Shown here piece after piece: positions 1-8,772 of a stretch of DNA of 64,000 nt. Origin of the DNA: a methanogenic archaeon ISO4-H5. Lineage in GTDB: Archaea; Thermoplasmatota; Thermoplasmata; Methanomassiliicoccales; Methanomethylophilaceae. The stretch spans positions 496,001 to 560,000 of the forward strand of contig CP014214.1 of the NCBI GenBank assembly GCA_001560915.1, written 5' to 3'. The notes under the pieces are model-generated. The model had not been told where the DNA came from and did not search any database. It worked only from the letters and a program-made list of their open reading frames with translations. Position 1 is the stretch's first letter, and each line of letters opens with the position of its first letter. The translations under genes were made by a program, and so were the position numbers.

Positions 1-44
1 CTGCCATACTGAGATACAAACTGGCCTGATTTTTTTAGAAAGGC

Positions 45-1748
45 TCAGCTTCTCCTGAGGTATGCCCATATCTCCATGAAGGCGATGATGGCGATTCCCG
101 CCACCGCTACGAGGATATGACCCAGGATGTCGATCTTGTTGGGTGTGAAGAACAGGATTGCGAAGTCGAACAGGACGATGAAGAACCAGTTGTTCACCGT
201 CATGATGAAGCGCAGGAACCTGTCGAGGGTGGGGCGGGGTTTGCCGGTTCCCGCCGCTATGGCCTTCCTCTCGGAATCGAGGAAGACACGCAGCAGATAC
301 ATCAGGTTGAGGACGGTCAGGCGCAGGATGGGCACCAGCACCATGAAGTTGATCAGCAGTACCAGCGAGGTGGTGACGTAGAGACTGATGCTCTCCGGGG
401 TATGGGCGTTGATGAAGTCCGCGAAACCGGGCGTAATCAGCACGAATACGATCTGTATGATGACGACCAGCACCAAGGTGACGTACAGAGATGCAAGTCT
501 GGACCTGAAGTTCGCCATGGTCTCTTTGGTTGCCAGAGCCAGCTTGGAGTAGAAGTTGGACCTTGTCTGGGCGATCTTCATGAAGCCGTTGACGATAGGC
601 TGGGGGGTGTGCACCTGGAAGGCGTCCGCTATTGCCTCTACCTTCCTGTTGAACAGGGGCAGGGCAATCATGGAGACCAGAGCGGCTCCGATGACGGCCG
701 CGTAGAAGTTCGCGTCGATGATATTGTGTACGAAGGCTTCCTTGGAGATGATGAAGGCGAACTCTCCCATCGCGATCAGGGAAATGGAGCAGTAGAACGA
801 GAGACGTAGCGGTTTGTTGCCCACGAAGTAGGCGATGAGGACAGACCCGCCCTTCAGTACGAAGTAGATGGCGTAGATGATGAGGATGAGTCCGATGTTG
901 TTGATGATGTCGGAGGGTTTGATGAGCAGACCGATGGAGACGAAGAACATCATCATGAAGACATCCTTCATCGGTTCGATATCGTGCTCTATGCGTTTGT
1001 GCTGTTTGGACTGGGATACGATGACTCCCATGAGGAAGGCACCGATTGCCATGGACATGCCGATGTAAACGGAGATGTAGGCCAATCCGAAACAGAGTCC
1101 CAGGGAGAGGATCAGCAGAGCCTCGGTGGAGAATCTGTCGCTGATGTAGTCCAGGAAACGGGGGATGAACATGAGTCCCAGACCGATTGCCATCACCATG
1201 AATATGATAACGGTGATGAGCATCCAGATGATCCCGGTGATATCCATGTCGGTACCGGTCATCAGAGGAGATACAGCGGACATGATGAGGACCTGCGCAA
1301 CATCCTCGATGACGGTGATGAAGATCAGGGTCTCCACGTCTGCGTGGCTGATACGCTCCTGTTCGGCCAGGACGATGGTGACGACCGCGGTGGAAGAACC
1401 GGAGATGATGGCACCGAAGATGATTGACTGAAGGGCATCGAGACCCAGCAGCGAACCGCCTATGAATCCGCCTGTCAGCATGATAGGCACCTGGATCATG
1501 ACGACCATCATGGCGAAGGTACCCATCTTACGGAGTTTCTTCAGGTTGAGTTCCATTCCGATGCAGAACATCATGAGAACCAGACCGAGATCGGCCAGGA
1601 ACCCGACGATCATCTCTGTGTCGGCGCTCTCGCCGGACCAGTAGTTGCTGAGGATGATACCGCTTACGATGTAGCCGATGGCGGCAGGCATCTTCAATCT
1701 CTTGAAGACTACCGCACATGCCCCCCCGATCAGGAGGAGCATCGCCAT
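45..1748 (-). CDS. Kef/NhaP-type cation:proton antiporter (CPA2 family)
   Basis: Integral membrane antiporter expected to exchange Na+ or K+ for protons across the cytoplasmic membrane. The 567-residue product is almost entirely hydrophobic, with a CPA2-like N-terminal half (KMPAAIGYIVSGIIL, the STAVVTIVLAEQ region, then IGAFLMGVIVS) and extra membrane spans at the C-terminus. No RCK/TrkA-N regulatory domain is visible. The start is unclear: the in-frame sequence upstream of the ATG at 1748 still reads like family sequence (EESILLIN) but has no ATG, GTG or TTG before a TAA. A strong Shine-Dalgarno (AGGAGGT) lies at 1803-1809, and removing one T near 1775 would join an upstream ATG to this frame. 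It is transcribed divergently from the aromatic operon. The family call is firm; the transported ion is unknown. Confidence 0.85.
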   Translation of the reverse strand: MAMLLLIGGACAVVFKRLKMPAAIGYIVSGIILSNYWSGESADTEMIVGFLADLGLVLMMFCIGMELNLKKLRKMGTFAMMVVMIQVPIMLTGGFIGGSLLGLDALQSIIFGAIISGSSTAVVTIVLAEQERISHADVETLIFITVIEDVAQVLIMSAVSPLMTGTDMDITGIIWMLITVIIFMVMAIGLGLMFIPRFLDYISDRFSTEALLILSLGLCFGLAYISVYIGMSMAIGAFLMGVIVSQSKQHKRIEHDIEPMKDVFMMMFFVSIGLLIKPSDIINNIGLILIIYAIYFVLKGGSVLIAYFVGNKPLRLSFYCSISLIAMGEFAFIISKEAFVHNIIDANFYAAVIGAALVSMIALPLFNRKVEAIADAFQVHTPQPIVNGFMKIAQTRSNFYSKLALATKETMANFRSRLASLYVTLVLVVIIQIVFVLITPGFADFINAHTPESISLYVTTSLVLLINFMVLVPILRLTVLNLMYLLRVFLDSERKAIAAGTGKPRPTLDRFLRFIMTVNNWFFIVLFDFAILFFTPNKIDILGHILVAVAGIAIIAFMEIWAYLRRS

Positions 1749-1886
1749 GTTGATAAGAAGAATCGACTCCTCCGTAATGCATCCCCAATTTTCGTTATAG
1801 TGACCTCCTTAAAATAGATATTGTAGTTTTTTGTAGGTCATTTATCCTCCGGGATTCGGAAGATTCAGAAGTCAGCGGACGGTTCG

Positions 1887-1908
1887 GACGTCAATACATG
1901 TTAACGTC
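1887..1908. promoter_or_regulatory. Imperfect dyad upstream of the aromatic operon
   Basis: GACGT and ACGTC arms flank a TACATG centre, giving an imperfect 22-bp dyad about 110 bp before the first aro gene. An AT-rich stretch (1939-1965) that could hold the TATA element lies between the dyad and the gene. An operator role is a guess. Confidence 0.25.
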
Positions 1909-2015
1909 TGGGTCATGTATCTATCTGTACACCGAGCAACGAATAATTTTTTATCCCTCCTAAAATTTAAAGGAATGTTTTGTGTCCGACTGGGACACAG
2001 AAGGAGTCCGTAATT

Positions 2016-2807
2016 ATGGATGGAAAACAGGTTCGTCTTGAGAGAATCATGGACAGGAAGACCGGCCGTGCGGTCCTTGTCCCCATGGACCACGGAATAT
2101 CGAACGGCCCCATGGACGGCCTCATTGACATGAAAGCAACCGTCGATGCGGTCACCAACGGAGGTGCCACCGGTGTCATCATGCACAAGGGACTCATCAG
2201 GTACTCGTACCGCGGTTCCGGAAAGGATGTCGGTCTCATCATGCACCTCTCCGCCTCCACCGACATCGGAGTGTCGGTGAACCACAAGGTCAACATCACC
2301 ACCGTGGAGGAAGCCATCAAGCTTGGAGCCGACGCCATTTCCATCCAGATCAATTTCGGCGACGAGTATGAGCCAGAGATGCTAGAGTCGGCGGGAGACG
2401 TCGCCAGGAAGTGCAACGAGTGGGGTATGCCACTGGTCATCATGGCCTACCCCCGCGGACACGACGTCAACTCCTTCGATCCCGACCATATCGCTCACGT
2501 CGCGAGGGCATCGGCAGAGATCGGTGCCGATATCGTCAAATGTTCCTACACCGGCGACATCGACTCCTTCAGGAAGGTCACCAAGGGCGCTCTCGCCCCC
2601 GTCCTCATCGCGGGCGGACCCAAGATGGACACCGACATGGACGTCCTGCAGATGGTATACGACTCCATCCAGGGCGGAGGAAAGGGAGTGTCCATGGGAA
2701 GGAACGTCTTCCAGAACAGGAACGTCGAGGGAATCACCAGGGCCATCTCCAAGATCGTCCTGGAGGACTACACCGTCGAAGAGGCGGCCAAGTTCCTGAA
2801 GGAATGA
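2016..2807 (+). CDS. aroA': 2-amino-3,7-dideoxy-D-threo-hept-6-ulosonate synthase
   Basis: First enzyme of the archaeal route to 3-dehydroquinate. It condenses a 6-deoxy-5-ketofructose phosphate with aspartate semialdehyde, replacing DAHP synthase. The 264-residue protein is a class I aldolase TIM barrel related to fructose-bisphosphate aldolase, with PMDHGISNGP near residue 25, the barrel motif GADIVKCSYTGD carrying the expected Schiff-base lysine, and a phosphate-binding GGGKGVSMGRN near the end. I chose the ATG at 2016 because AGGAG (2002-2006) lies nine bases upstream; a TTG at 1980 is in frame but has no ribosome site. Its stop overlaps the next start (ATGA), so it heads a translationally coupled operon with the next four genes. 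Confidence 0.93.
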   Translation: MDGKQVRLERIMDRKTGRAVLVPMDHGISNGPMDGLIDMKATVDAVTNGGATGVIMHKGLIRYSYRGSGKDVGLIMHLSASTDIGVSVNHKVNITTVEEAIKLGADAISIQINFGDEYEPEMLESAGDVARKCNEWGMPLVIMAYPRGHDVNSFDPDHIAHVARASAEIGADIVKCSYTGDIDSFRKVTKGALAPVLIAGGPKMDTDMDVLQMVYDSIQGGGKGVSMGRNVFQNRNVEGITRAISKIVLEDYTVEEAAKFLKE

Positions 2808-3832
2808 GCATGGACGGGAAGAAGATCTTCGTAAGGGCGGATGTGCCCGACGACAAGGACGATCGTAAAGATTTAGTCACCAACGGATTGGAATCGGGAA
2901 TCGTCAACTTCATCCTCCGCAAAGGGGACGAGGCCTTCGAGGACCTCGGCAAGATGGAGAATATCATCTACTTCGAGAAGGGAAAGCCCGTTTCCGACGA
3001 TGTGGAGTTTTCGCAGATCGATACTCCCGCCGACCAGGAGAAGGTCCTGAATCTGGTGGGAAAGAAGAAGACTATCATCGTGGAGACCTCCGACTGGACC
3101 ATCATCCCCCTCGAGAACATGATCGCCAAGTTCAGGACCGCCGGCACCGAGATCCTTGCAATTGCAAGCAGGAAGGAGGAGGCTGAGCTTTACCTTACCA
3201 CCATGGAGAAGGGTGTGGACGGAGTCGTCATCGAGACCGAGGACCCCCTCGCCATCGGTAAGTTCAGGGATTTATTGACTGTGAACGAGCCGGTTGAGCT
3301 ACAGGAGGTCGAGGTCGTATCCGTTGAGCCCGTGGAGATGGGCGACAGGGTATGCGTTGATACATGCTGCCTGATGAAACCCGGAGAGGGAATGCTTTGC
3401 GGTTCCTACTCCAACTGCCTGTTCCTCGTCCAGAGCGAGAGCGAGGCCAACGGATACGTCGCCACCAGGCCTTTCAGGGTCAATGCGGGAGCCGTTCACA
3501 TGTACTGCATGGTCCCCGGAGGAGGCACCAGATACCTCTCCGAGATCTCCGCGGGAGATCCTGTCCTCGTGTGCGACAGGAAGGGTAACGTCCGCAGTGC
3601 CAGCGTGGGCAGATGCAAGGTGGAGGTCAGGCCTCTGCTGATCGTCACCGCTACCGACGGCAGCAAGACTTACAACGTCATCCTGCAGAACGCCGAGACC
3701 ATCAAGGTCGTCACCCCCAAGGGTTCCGAGAGTGTCACCAAGCTGAAGAAGGGCGACAAGATCCTCGCCCACCTCACCACCGGAGGAAGGCACTTCGGAA
3801 TGAAGGTCGAGGAGACCATTACGGAGAAATGA
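2804..3832 (+). CDS. aroB': 3-dehydroquinate synthase type II (archaeal)
   Basis: Converts the ADH synthase product to 3-dehydroquinate by NAD-dependent oxidative deamination and cyclisation. The 342-residue length and motifs fit the archaeal family: KIFVRADVP at the N-terminus, a VVIETEDP segment, VCVDTCCLMKPGEGMLCGS around residue 185, and a conserved C-terminal half with VNAGAVHMY, ILQNAETIK and GRHFG. It is unrelated to bacterial AroB. The ATG at 2804 overlaps the upstream TGA by four bases; a second ATG at 2810 is a weaker alternative. Its own stop overlaps the following aroD-aroE start the same way, so coupling continues along the operon. Confidence 0.93.
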   Translation: MSMDGKKIFVRADVPDDKDDRKDLVTNGLESGIVNFILRKGDEAFEDLGKMENIIYFEKGKPVSDDVEFSQIDTPADQEKVLNLVGKKKTIIVETSDWTIIPLENMIAKFRTAGTEILAIASRKEEAELYLTTMEKGVDGVVIETEDPLAIGKFRDLLTVNEPVELQEVEVVSVEPVEMGDRVCVDTCCLMKPGEGMLCGSYSNCLFLVQSESEANGYVATRPFRVNAGAVHMYCMVPGGGTRYLSEISAGDPVLVCDRKGNVRSASVGRCKVEVRPLLIVTATDGSKTYNVILQNAETIKVVTPKGSESVTKLKKGDKILAHLTTGGRHFGMKVEETITEK

Positions 3833-5130
3833 GAATGCGTGTGTGCGCCTCCTACGGCGCCGTCCCCGGCAGTCCCGCCGACGCCGACATGCACGAGATC
3901 CGTCTTGATGTGTTCCATTCGGTCCCGGATTTCGCCGGTGCGGACGACATAGTCACCCTTGCGGGGAAGGACATCTCCTGCGTGCCGAAGGACTTCAAAG
4001 GACTGGTGGACGTCGGAGATTCCGACATCGAGATTCCGTTCAGGAAGATCCGGTCAGTCCATAACTACGAGAGGACTCCTTCCGCCGAGGAGCTGGTGCG
4101 CACTTTGAACTCCGGAGACCAGGAACTGTCGAAGTACGCGTGCATGGTAAATTCCTTCACCGACCTGAATAACATATTCACAGCATCGAAACAGGTCTCT
4201 CGCAGGCACCTTATCCTCGGAATGGGGGAGACCGGATGCGTGACCAGGATCAGACAGAGGATTCTGGGCAACGATTTCACCTTCGGTTACGTGGGGAAGA
4301 AGACCGCCGTGGGACAGCTTTCCGCCGAAGAGATGAAGAAGCTCGGCGATGATTGCAAGATAGTTGGAATCACCGGGCATCCGCTGGGACATTCGTTATC
4401 CCCTGTGATGCAGGGTGCCGCCATGGAGAAAGCGGGTATCAACGGCATCTATCTGAAATTCGATTCACCCAACGTGGAGCACCTGGCGGACGTAATCCGC
4501 GAGTATGAGATCACGGGAATGAACGTCACCATCCCCTACAAGCAGGATGTGATGGGGCAGATGGATTCCCTGGAGGGTCCCGCCGAAGCCATCGGCGCGG
4601 TTAATACGATAATCAATCGCAACGGAAAGCTCGTCGGTACCAATACCGACTGCGCAGGTGTGCAGTTCGCCTTCGAGAACGCAGGGAAGAAGCTGTCCGA
4701 TTGTGACAAGGTACTGATATTCGGAGCAGGCGGTGCCGCCAGAGCCGCGGTATATGCGGCGATGAAATCCGGATGCGGGGCATATGTCCTCGGAAGGTCC
4801 CCCGACAAGGTAGACCGCCTTTGCAGGGAGATGGGGTGCGAGAAAGCGGAATCTCCCTCCCTCGAAGGATATGATGCGGTAATCAACTGCACCCCCATCG
4901 GCATGAACGAGGACTCCGAATATATGTTCCCGCTGAGCGGACTGAAGCAGGAGATGACGGTCATGGACATGGTCTACAACCGCAAGACCCAGCTGGTGAA
5001 AACAGCGGAATCCAAAGGATGCAGGATTGCCTCGGGAAGAGACATGCTGGTGGGTCAGGGGGCCAAATCCTTCGAACACTGGTTCGGCATACGTCCCGAC
5101 ACCGACGTCATGAGAAAGGCGATAGAGTGA
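3829..5130 (+). CDS. aroDE: Fused 3-dehydroquinate dehydratase (type I) and shikimate dehydrogenase
   Basis: Bifunctional enzyme for the third and fourth shikimate steps. Residues 1 to about 165 are a compact type I dehydratase: EIRLD at 23-27, catalytic His78 in SVHNY and Schiff-base Lys102 in SKYACMV, then GMGETG. Residues about 175-433 are an AroE-type dehydrogenase: GHSLSPVMQG binds shikimate, NVTIPYK carries the catalytic lysine, TDCAG follows, and GAGGAARA is the NADP Rossmann motif. The dehydratase half is short compared with the roughly 220-250 residues usual for stand-alone AroD. The start overlaps the upstream TGA (ATGA at 3829) and the stop overlaps the next gene's GTG. Confidence 0.93.
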   Translation: MRMRVCASYGAVPGSPADADMHEIRLDVFHSVPDFAGADDIVTLAGKDISCVPKDFKGLVDVGDSDIEIPFRKIRSVHNYERTPSAEELVRTLNSGDQELSKYACMVNSFTDLNNIFTASKQVSRRHLILGMGETGCVTRIRQRILGNDFTFGYVGKKTAVGQLSAEEMKKLGDDCKIVGITGHPLGHSLSPVMQGAAMEKAGINGIYLKFDSPNVEHLADVIREYEITGMNVTIPYKQDVMGQMDSLEGPAEAIGAVNTIINRNGKLVGTNTDCAGVQFAFENAGKKLSDCDKVLIFGAGGAARAAVYAAMKSGCGAYVLGRSPDKVDRLCREMGCEKAESPSLEGYDAVINCTPIGMNEDSEYMFPLSGLKQEMTVMDMVYNRKTQLVKTAESKGCRIASGRDMLVGQGAKSFEHWFGIRPDTDVMRKAIE

Positions 5131-5942
5131 GCGGCATCGGAGAATCCCATGGCTGTATTTCTGTCATCAACGGAATAGTCAACGGAAAGGCCGCCGTATT
5201 GGGGATCAGCCTTCTCACCGAAGCATCGTACACCGAAACGGGTACCGAACAGTATGTGAAGGTCATCGGTTCCGAGGATACCGACGACAATTTCGTGCGC
5301 ATCTGCGTCCGCAGGACCCTGGAGAGGATAGGTGCCGATTCCGGCGTCGGATACCATGTGACAATAAAGTCCCAGATACCTCCGTCGAGGGGTCTGAAGA
5401 GTTCTTCATCTGTGTGCAACGCCGTCATTAAAGCAGTGCTTGATGCACACAGTTTCGAGATGGATATCATGGACATCATCCGCCTCGGTGTGGAATGCGC
5501 CAAGGAGGCCAAGGTCACCGTGACAGGCTCCTTCGACGATGCCTGCGGATGCGAACTCGGCGGACTGATATTCACCGAGAATTATTCAACAACACTCATC
5601 AGAAGGGAACCGGCGGAGGATTACGACATCATCTTCTGCATCCCCGAATACACCAAGGAGAGAGTGCCCCGCGAGAGGTATGAGGCAGTCACCGGCCGTA
5701 TGGAAGAGATCCAAAAAATCGCCGAGACCGATTATCTAAAAGCGATCACCCTCAACGGCAGGCTCATCGCAGAGGTCACCGGCACCGACAACAGCATCGC
5801 TGAGAAAGCGTTGGAAGCTGGAGCTCTCGCAGCAGGTATCTCGGGTACCGGTCCTGCTATCGCAGTCATCGCAAAGAAAGGGCACGGGAAATCTATATCT
5901 GATAAACTGCCCTGCACCACCATATTAACGGAGACGAGATGA
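5127..5942 (+). CDS. aroK: Archaeal shikimate kinase (GHMP kinase superfamily)
   Basis: Phosphorylates shikimate at O3 with ATP. The 271-residue protein is a GHMP kinase, not the bacterial P-loop AroK: the ATP-binding PPSRGLKSSSS motif lies near residue 90, followed by TGSFDDACGCELGG and a C-terminal GISGTGPAIAVI glycine-rich loop. The GTG at 5127 overlaps the previous stop (GTGA), which fixes the reading start better than any upstream codon. Only one base separates its stop from the EPSP synthase start. Placement between shikimate dehydrogenase and EPSP synthase makes the substrate assignment secure. Confidence 0.92.
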   Translation: MSGIGESHGCISVINGIVNGKAAVLGISLLTEASYTETGTEQYVKVIGSEDTDDNFVRICVRRTLERIGADSGVGYHVTIKSQIPPSRGLKSSSSVCNAVIKAVLDAHSFEMDIMDIIRLGVECAKEAKVTVTGSFDDACGCELGGLIFTENYSTTLIRREPAEDYDIIFCIPEYTKERVPRERYEAVTGRMEEIQKIAETDYLKAITLNGRLIAEVTGTDNSIAEKALEAGALAAGISGTGPAIAVIAKKGHGKSISDKLPCTTILTETR

Positions 5943-5943
5943 A

Positions 5944-7266
5944 ATGAGCGACATCATTTTCAAAGGCGGACAGGCCAAGGGGTACCTCACCCCCACCCCA
6001 TCCAAGAGCCACACCCACAGAGCGATCATCATGGCAGCCCTCGCCGAAGGCAAGAGCACCATCACCAACCCCCTTATCTCACTCGACACCGAAGCCACCA
6101 TGGACGCCGTCAGCGCCATGGGTGCCACCGTGACCCGCGAGGAGGGACGCATCATCGTCGAGGGAGGGAACCTGCATGCTCCCGAGAAGCCCATCGACGT
6201 GAAGAACTCCGGCACCACGCTCCGTCTCCTGACAGGTATCTGTTCCTCTTTCGGCGAGGAGGTCACCCTCACCGGGGACGAGTCCATCCAGAAGAGGCCT
6301 ATGGCCCCTCTGCTCGATTCCCTTTCCGCCGCGGGAGTGAAATGCACTTCCAATGACGGCAAGGCACCCGTTACCGTGTGCGGACCCGTCACCGGCAACA
6401 TGCTTACCATCAGCGGAGGAGTGTCTTCCCAGTTCGTCTCCTCCCTGCTGATGACCGCCCCCATCACCGGGCAGCCCACCACCATCAAGGTTACCGGCAA
6501 CATCGTCTCCGAGCCGTATCTCGACATCACCATCGGGATGATGTCCTGCTTCGGCATCCATTTCGACAAGAACAGCCTGGATGAGAGGATGATCAGGCAG
6601 AGCCCCTTCAACAGACAGGCCAACAGTTCTGTGGAGGCATGCAAGAAGTACTCCGCCCAGCCCCAGAAGTACCAGCCCACTGACTACCTCGTGCCCGGGG
6701 ACTTCTCTGCGGCCGCGTTCCCCTTCGTGGCGGCGGGACTGGCGGGCAGCGTCACCATCCGCGGGCTCGACATCCGCGATCCCCAGGGTGACAGAAGGAT
6801 CCTGAACGTCCTGCAGGCCGCAGGCTGTGCAATCGCCATCGACGGAAAGGAGATCACGGTCTCCGCAGCGGGAAGACCCAGGCCCCTCGATATCAACATG
6901 TCCACGATCCCGGACCTGTTCCCCATCGTGGCCGTTCTCCTGGCGACCGCCGACGGTAAGAGCAGGCTGTGGGGAGCGCCCCACCTGAGGTTCAAGGAGT
7001 CCGACAGGATTGCTATGACCGAGCAGATGCTGAAGGCCCTCGGAGCGGACATCACCGCCACCGACGACGGATGCATCATCAACGGTGTGGAGAAACTCCA
7101 CGGCGGAAGGGTGGAGCACCACGGCGACCACCGCATCATGATGGCGGCTGCTGTCGCGTCCCTTGTAGCCGACGAACCCGTCGTAATGGAGAACGATGGC
7201 TGCTGGAACGTCTCCTACCCCGGATTCATCGAGCAGATGAAGAAGATCGGTCTAAAGATCGAGTAA
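5944..7266 (+). CDS. aroA: 3-phosphoshikimate 1-carboxyvinyltransferase (EPSP synthase)
   Basis: Transfers the enolpyruvyl group of PEP to shikimate-3-phosphate. The 440-residue protein has the full inverse alpha-beta barrel signature: PSKSHTHRA near the N-terminus, NSGTTLRLLTG (substrate and PEP site), KRPMAPLLDSL, SSQFVSSLLM, GDFSAAAF, RFKESDRI and HHGDHRIMMA. It is the last gene of the operon. Chorismate synthase is not in this window. Downstream, a short hairpin (ACCCCGGAAATCGGGG, 7290-7305) and then the Fic-associated repeat follow. Confidence 0.95.
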   Translation: MSDIIFKGGQAKGYLTPTPSKSHTHRAIIMAALAEGKSTITNPLISLDTEATMDAVSAMGATVTREEGRIIVEGGNLHAPEKPIDVKNSGTTLRLLTGICSSFGEEVTLTGDESIQKRPMAPLLDSLSAAGVKCTSNDGKAPVTVCGPVTGNMLTISGGVSSQFVSSLLMTAPITGQPTTIKVTGNIVSEPYLDITIGMMSCFGIHFDKNSLDERMIRQSPFNRQANSSVEACKKYSAQPQKYQPTDYLVPGDFSAAAFPFVAAGLAGSVTIRGLDIRDPQGDRRILNVLQAAGCAIAIDGKEITVSAAGRPRPLDINMSTIPDLFPIVAVLLATADGKSRLWGAPHLRFKESDRIAMTEQMLKALGADITATDDGCIINGVEKLHGGRVEHHGDHRIMMAAAVASLVADEPVVMENDGCWNVSYPGFIEQMKKIGLKIE

Positions 7267-7319
7267 ACCTCTCATTCAGTAAGGGTGCTGACCCCGGAAA
7301 TCGGGGCGGCATCCTTTCA

Positions 7320-7361
7320 AACTCTTCAAATGAAGAGTTTTGAAGAGTTTTGAAGAGTTTC
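7320..7361. repeat. 42-bp repeat, distal copy flanking the Fic gene
   Basis: AACTCTTCA faces TGAAGAGTT as a dyad, followed by three exact tandem TGAAGAGTTT decamers (7331-7360). The copy overlaps the Fic stop codon. It matches 8665-8706 at 41 of 42 positions in the same orientation, so the Fic gene sits exactly between two direct repeats. Confidence 0.9.
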
Positions 7362-8637
7362 ATTTTTTCGGATCATATACGTAGAGCATTCTATGTCCGT
7401 TCTTTCCAGAGGTCTTCACCAACCCCATCTCAATTAGTTTGATCAGATCTCTTCTGACTGTGGGCACTGTAGTTTGATATTTGACTGACAATTCGTATTG
7501 AGAGACAGGTTCTCCGCCCCGAATCATATCTTTGAGAATCTGGGACTGTCTATAGCTCAACCCAAGATCCTCCACATCCTTCATGGTCTCTTCTTGTTCT
7601 TTCATCTTTCTCTTAAGGTACGTGTCGAAGACATCTATCGACTCCGAGACCATTTTCAGATTGTATCTTATGAAATAGGTGATATCCTCATTATCAGTCT
7701 CTGAAAGCAGATAGGCCATATCGTATCCGTGGCGATGGTTTTTGATGACCTTCGATATGGAGAGGTATTCTACCATAGAATAACCGTTTTTTAGGCAGTA
7801 CCAGTAGAATAAAGCCCTTGAGACTCTACCGTTACCATCAAGGAACGGATGTATGTATGCCACGGTGTAGTGGATGATGATTCCTTTGATAATCGGATGT
7901 ACGAATTCAGATTCATTGTTGACGTAGCCGCACAGACTTTCTACCATGTCTGCAATCAGCTCATGTTTCACAGGTACGTGATAAGTGACATCTTCATATG
8001 CATCACGTACGGCAACGGAATCATCTTCCCTGAACTTACCGGATGTGTCCGGATCCTCCATGAGTCCGTCGGTAACGGTCCGATGGATTTCCTTTATCAA
8101 TTCAGGACTGAGCGGTTCGTTTAAACGGCTTTTGATCAGTTGCATTGCACGATAGTTGTTGAGGATCATGCTCTGTGAACGGTCTTTCGGAGGGAGACTC
8201 GAACGCAGCAGTTTCTTTGCAATTTTTGTGGTGGTGGAGGCCCCTTCTAACTGACTGGATGCGATGGACTCCTCCATCATGGAACTGACCGACAACATAA
8301 TCCTTCTTTTGTCATCGATTCCGTTTGAGTTCAGGAAACCCGAAGCGATCCTGGAATCGATCTCGTGGAGCGTACGCTGAGTATAATCATCGAACAAGCT
8401 GTAGAACAGTTCCAGATGTCTAAGTTTGACCGAACGATAGGCCATAATTCTCATGACCTTCATCATCCTCCAAACCTCCATTCTGCTAGAGTCCCCGAAG
8501 TCCCTGTATTTCAAGTCGTCCCAATGGAGATACTTTTCATTGTATTCCTTTGCGTACCTGAGCGTATCGGCTGAGGTCCTAATCGGTTCAGAACTAAGGA
8601 CGGAGTTGAGATCAGGACATTTTTCAGGGATTTTCAT
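7360..8637 (-). CDS. Fic-domain AMPylase-like protein with C-terminal winged helix
   Basis: Fic enzymes usually transfer AMP or another nucleotide to a hydroxyl side chain of a target protein. The catalytic motif HPFLDGNGRVSR is intact at residues 263-274. A class II inhibitory motif (S127-x3-E131-G132, in SSQLEGA) lies N-terminal to it, so activity is probably autoinhibited. The last 60 or so residues form a predicted winged helix (SQYELSVKYQTTVPTVRRDL), suggesting DNA binding, possibly to the repeats that flank the gene. The 425-residue frame is complete. It sits alone between the aro operon and a small hypothetical gene, with a TATA-like TTAATATATATTA at 8652-8664 just upstream of the ATG. 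The target is unknown. Confidence 0.88.
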   Translation of the reverse strand: MKIPEKCPDLNSVLSSEPIRTSADTLRYAKEYNEKYLHWDDLKYRDFGDSSRMEVWRMMKVMRIMAYRSVKLRHLELFYSLFDDYTQRTLHEIDSRIASGFLNSNGIDDKRRIMLSVSSMMEESIASSQLEGASTTTKIAKKLLRSSLPPKDRSQSMILNNYRAMQLIKSRLNEPLSPELIKEIHRTVTDGLMEDPDTSGKFREDDSVAVRDAYEDVTYHVPVKHELIADMVESLCGYVNNESEFVHPIIKGIIIHYTVAYIHPFLDGNGRVSRALFYWYCLKNGYSMVEYLSISKVIKNHRHGYDMAYLLSETDNEDITYFIRYNLKMVSESIDVFDTYLKRKMKEQEETMKDVEDLGLSYRQSQILKDMIRGGEPVSQYELSVKYQTTVPTVRRDLIKLIEMGLVKTSGKNGHRMLYVYDPKK

Positions 8638-8649
8638 ACTGGAAATATG

Positions 8650-8664
8650 GGTGTAATATATATT
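8650..8664 (-). promoter_or_regulatory. TATA-like promoter element of the Fic gene
   Basis: Read on the minus strand this is TAATATATATTACAC, ending about 13 bases from the Fic start codon. The transcript is probably leaderless or nearly so. The 42-bp repeat abuts its upstream side, where a transcription regulator or the BRE would sit. Confidence 0.5.
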
Positions 8665-8706
8665 AACTCTTCACATGAAGAGTTTTGAAGAGTTTTGAAG
8701 AGTTTC
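8665..8706. repeat. 42-bp repeat, promoter-proximal copy flanking the Fic gene
   Basis: Same structure as 7320-7361: AACTCTTCA and TGAAGAGTT dyad plus three tandem TGAAGAGTTT units (8676-8705), with a single base different. It lies immediately upstream of the Fic TATA box, as expected for an operator. Confidence 0.9.
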
Positions 8707-8772
8707 TTAGTTAGGGTTCGGCAGCACAGTCGTGCCCCCACCCATATATAGCAAGAAGGGGTTTTCTGGCTT

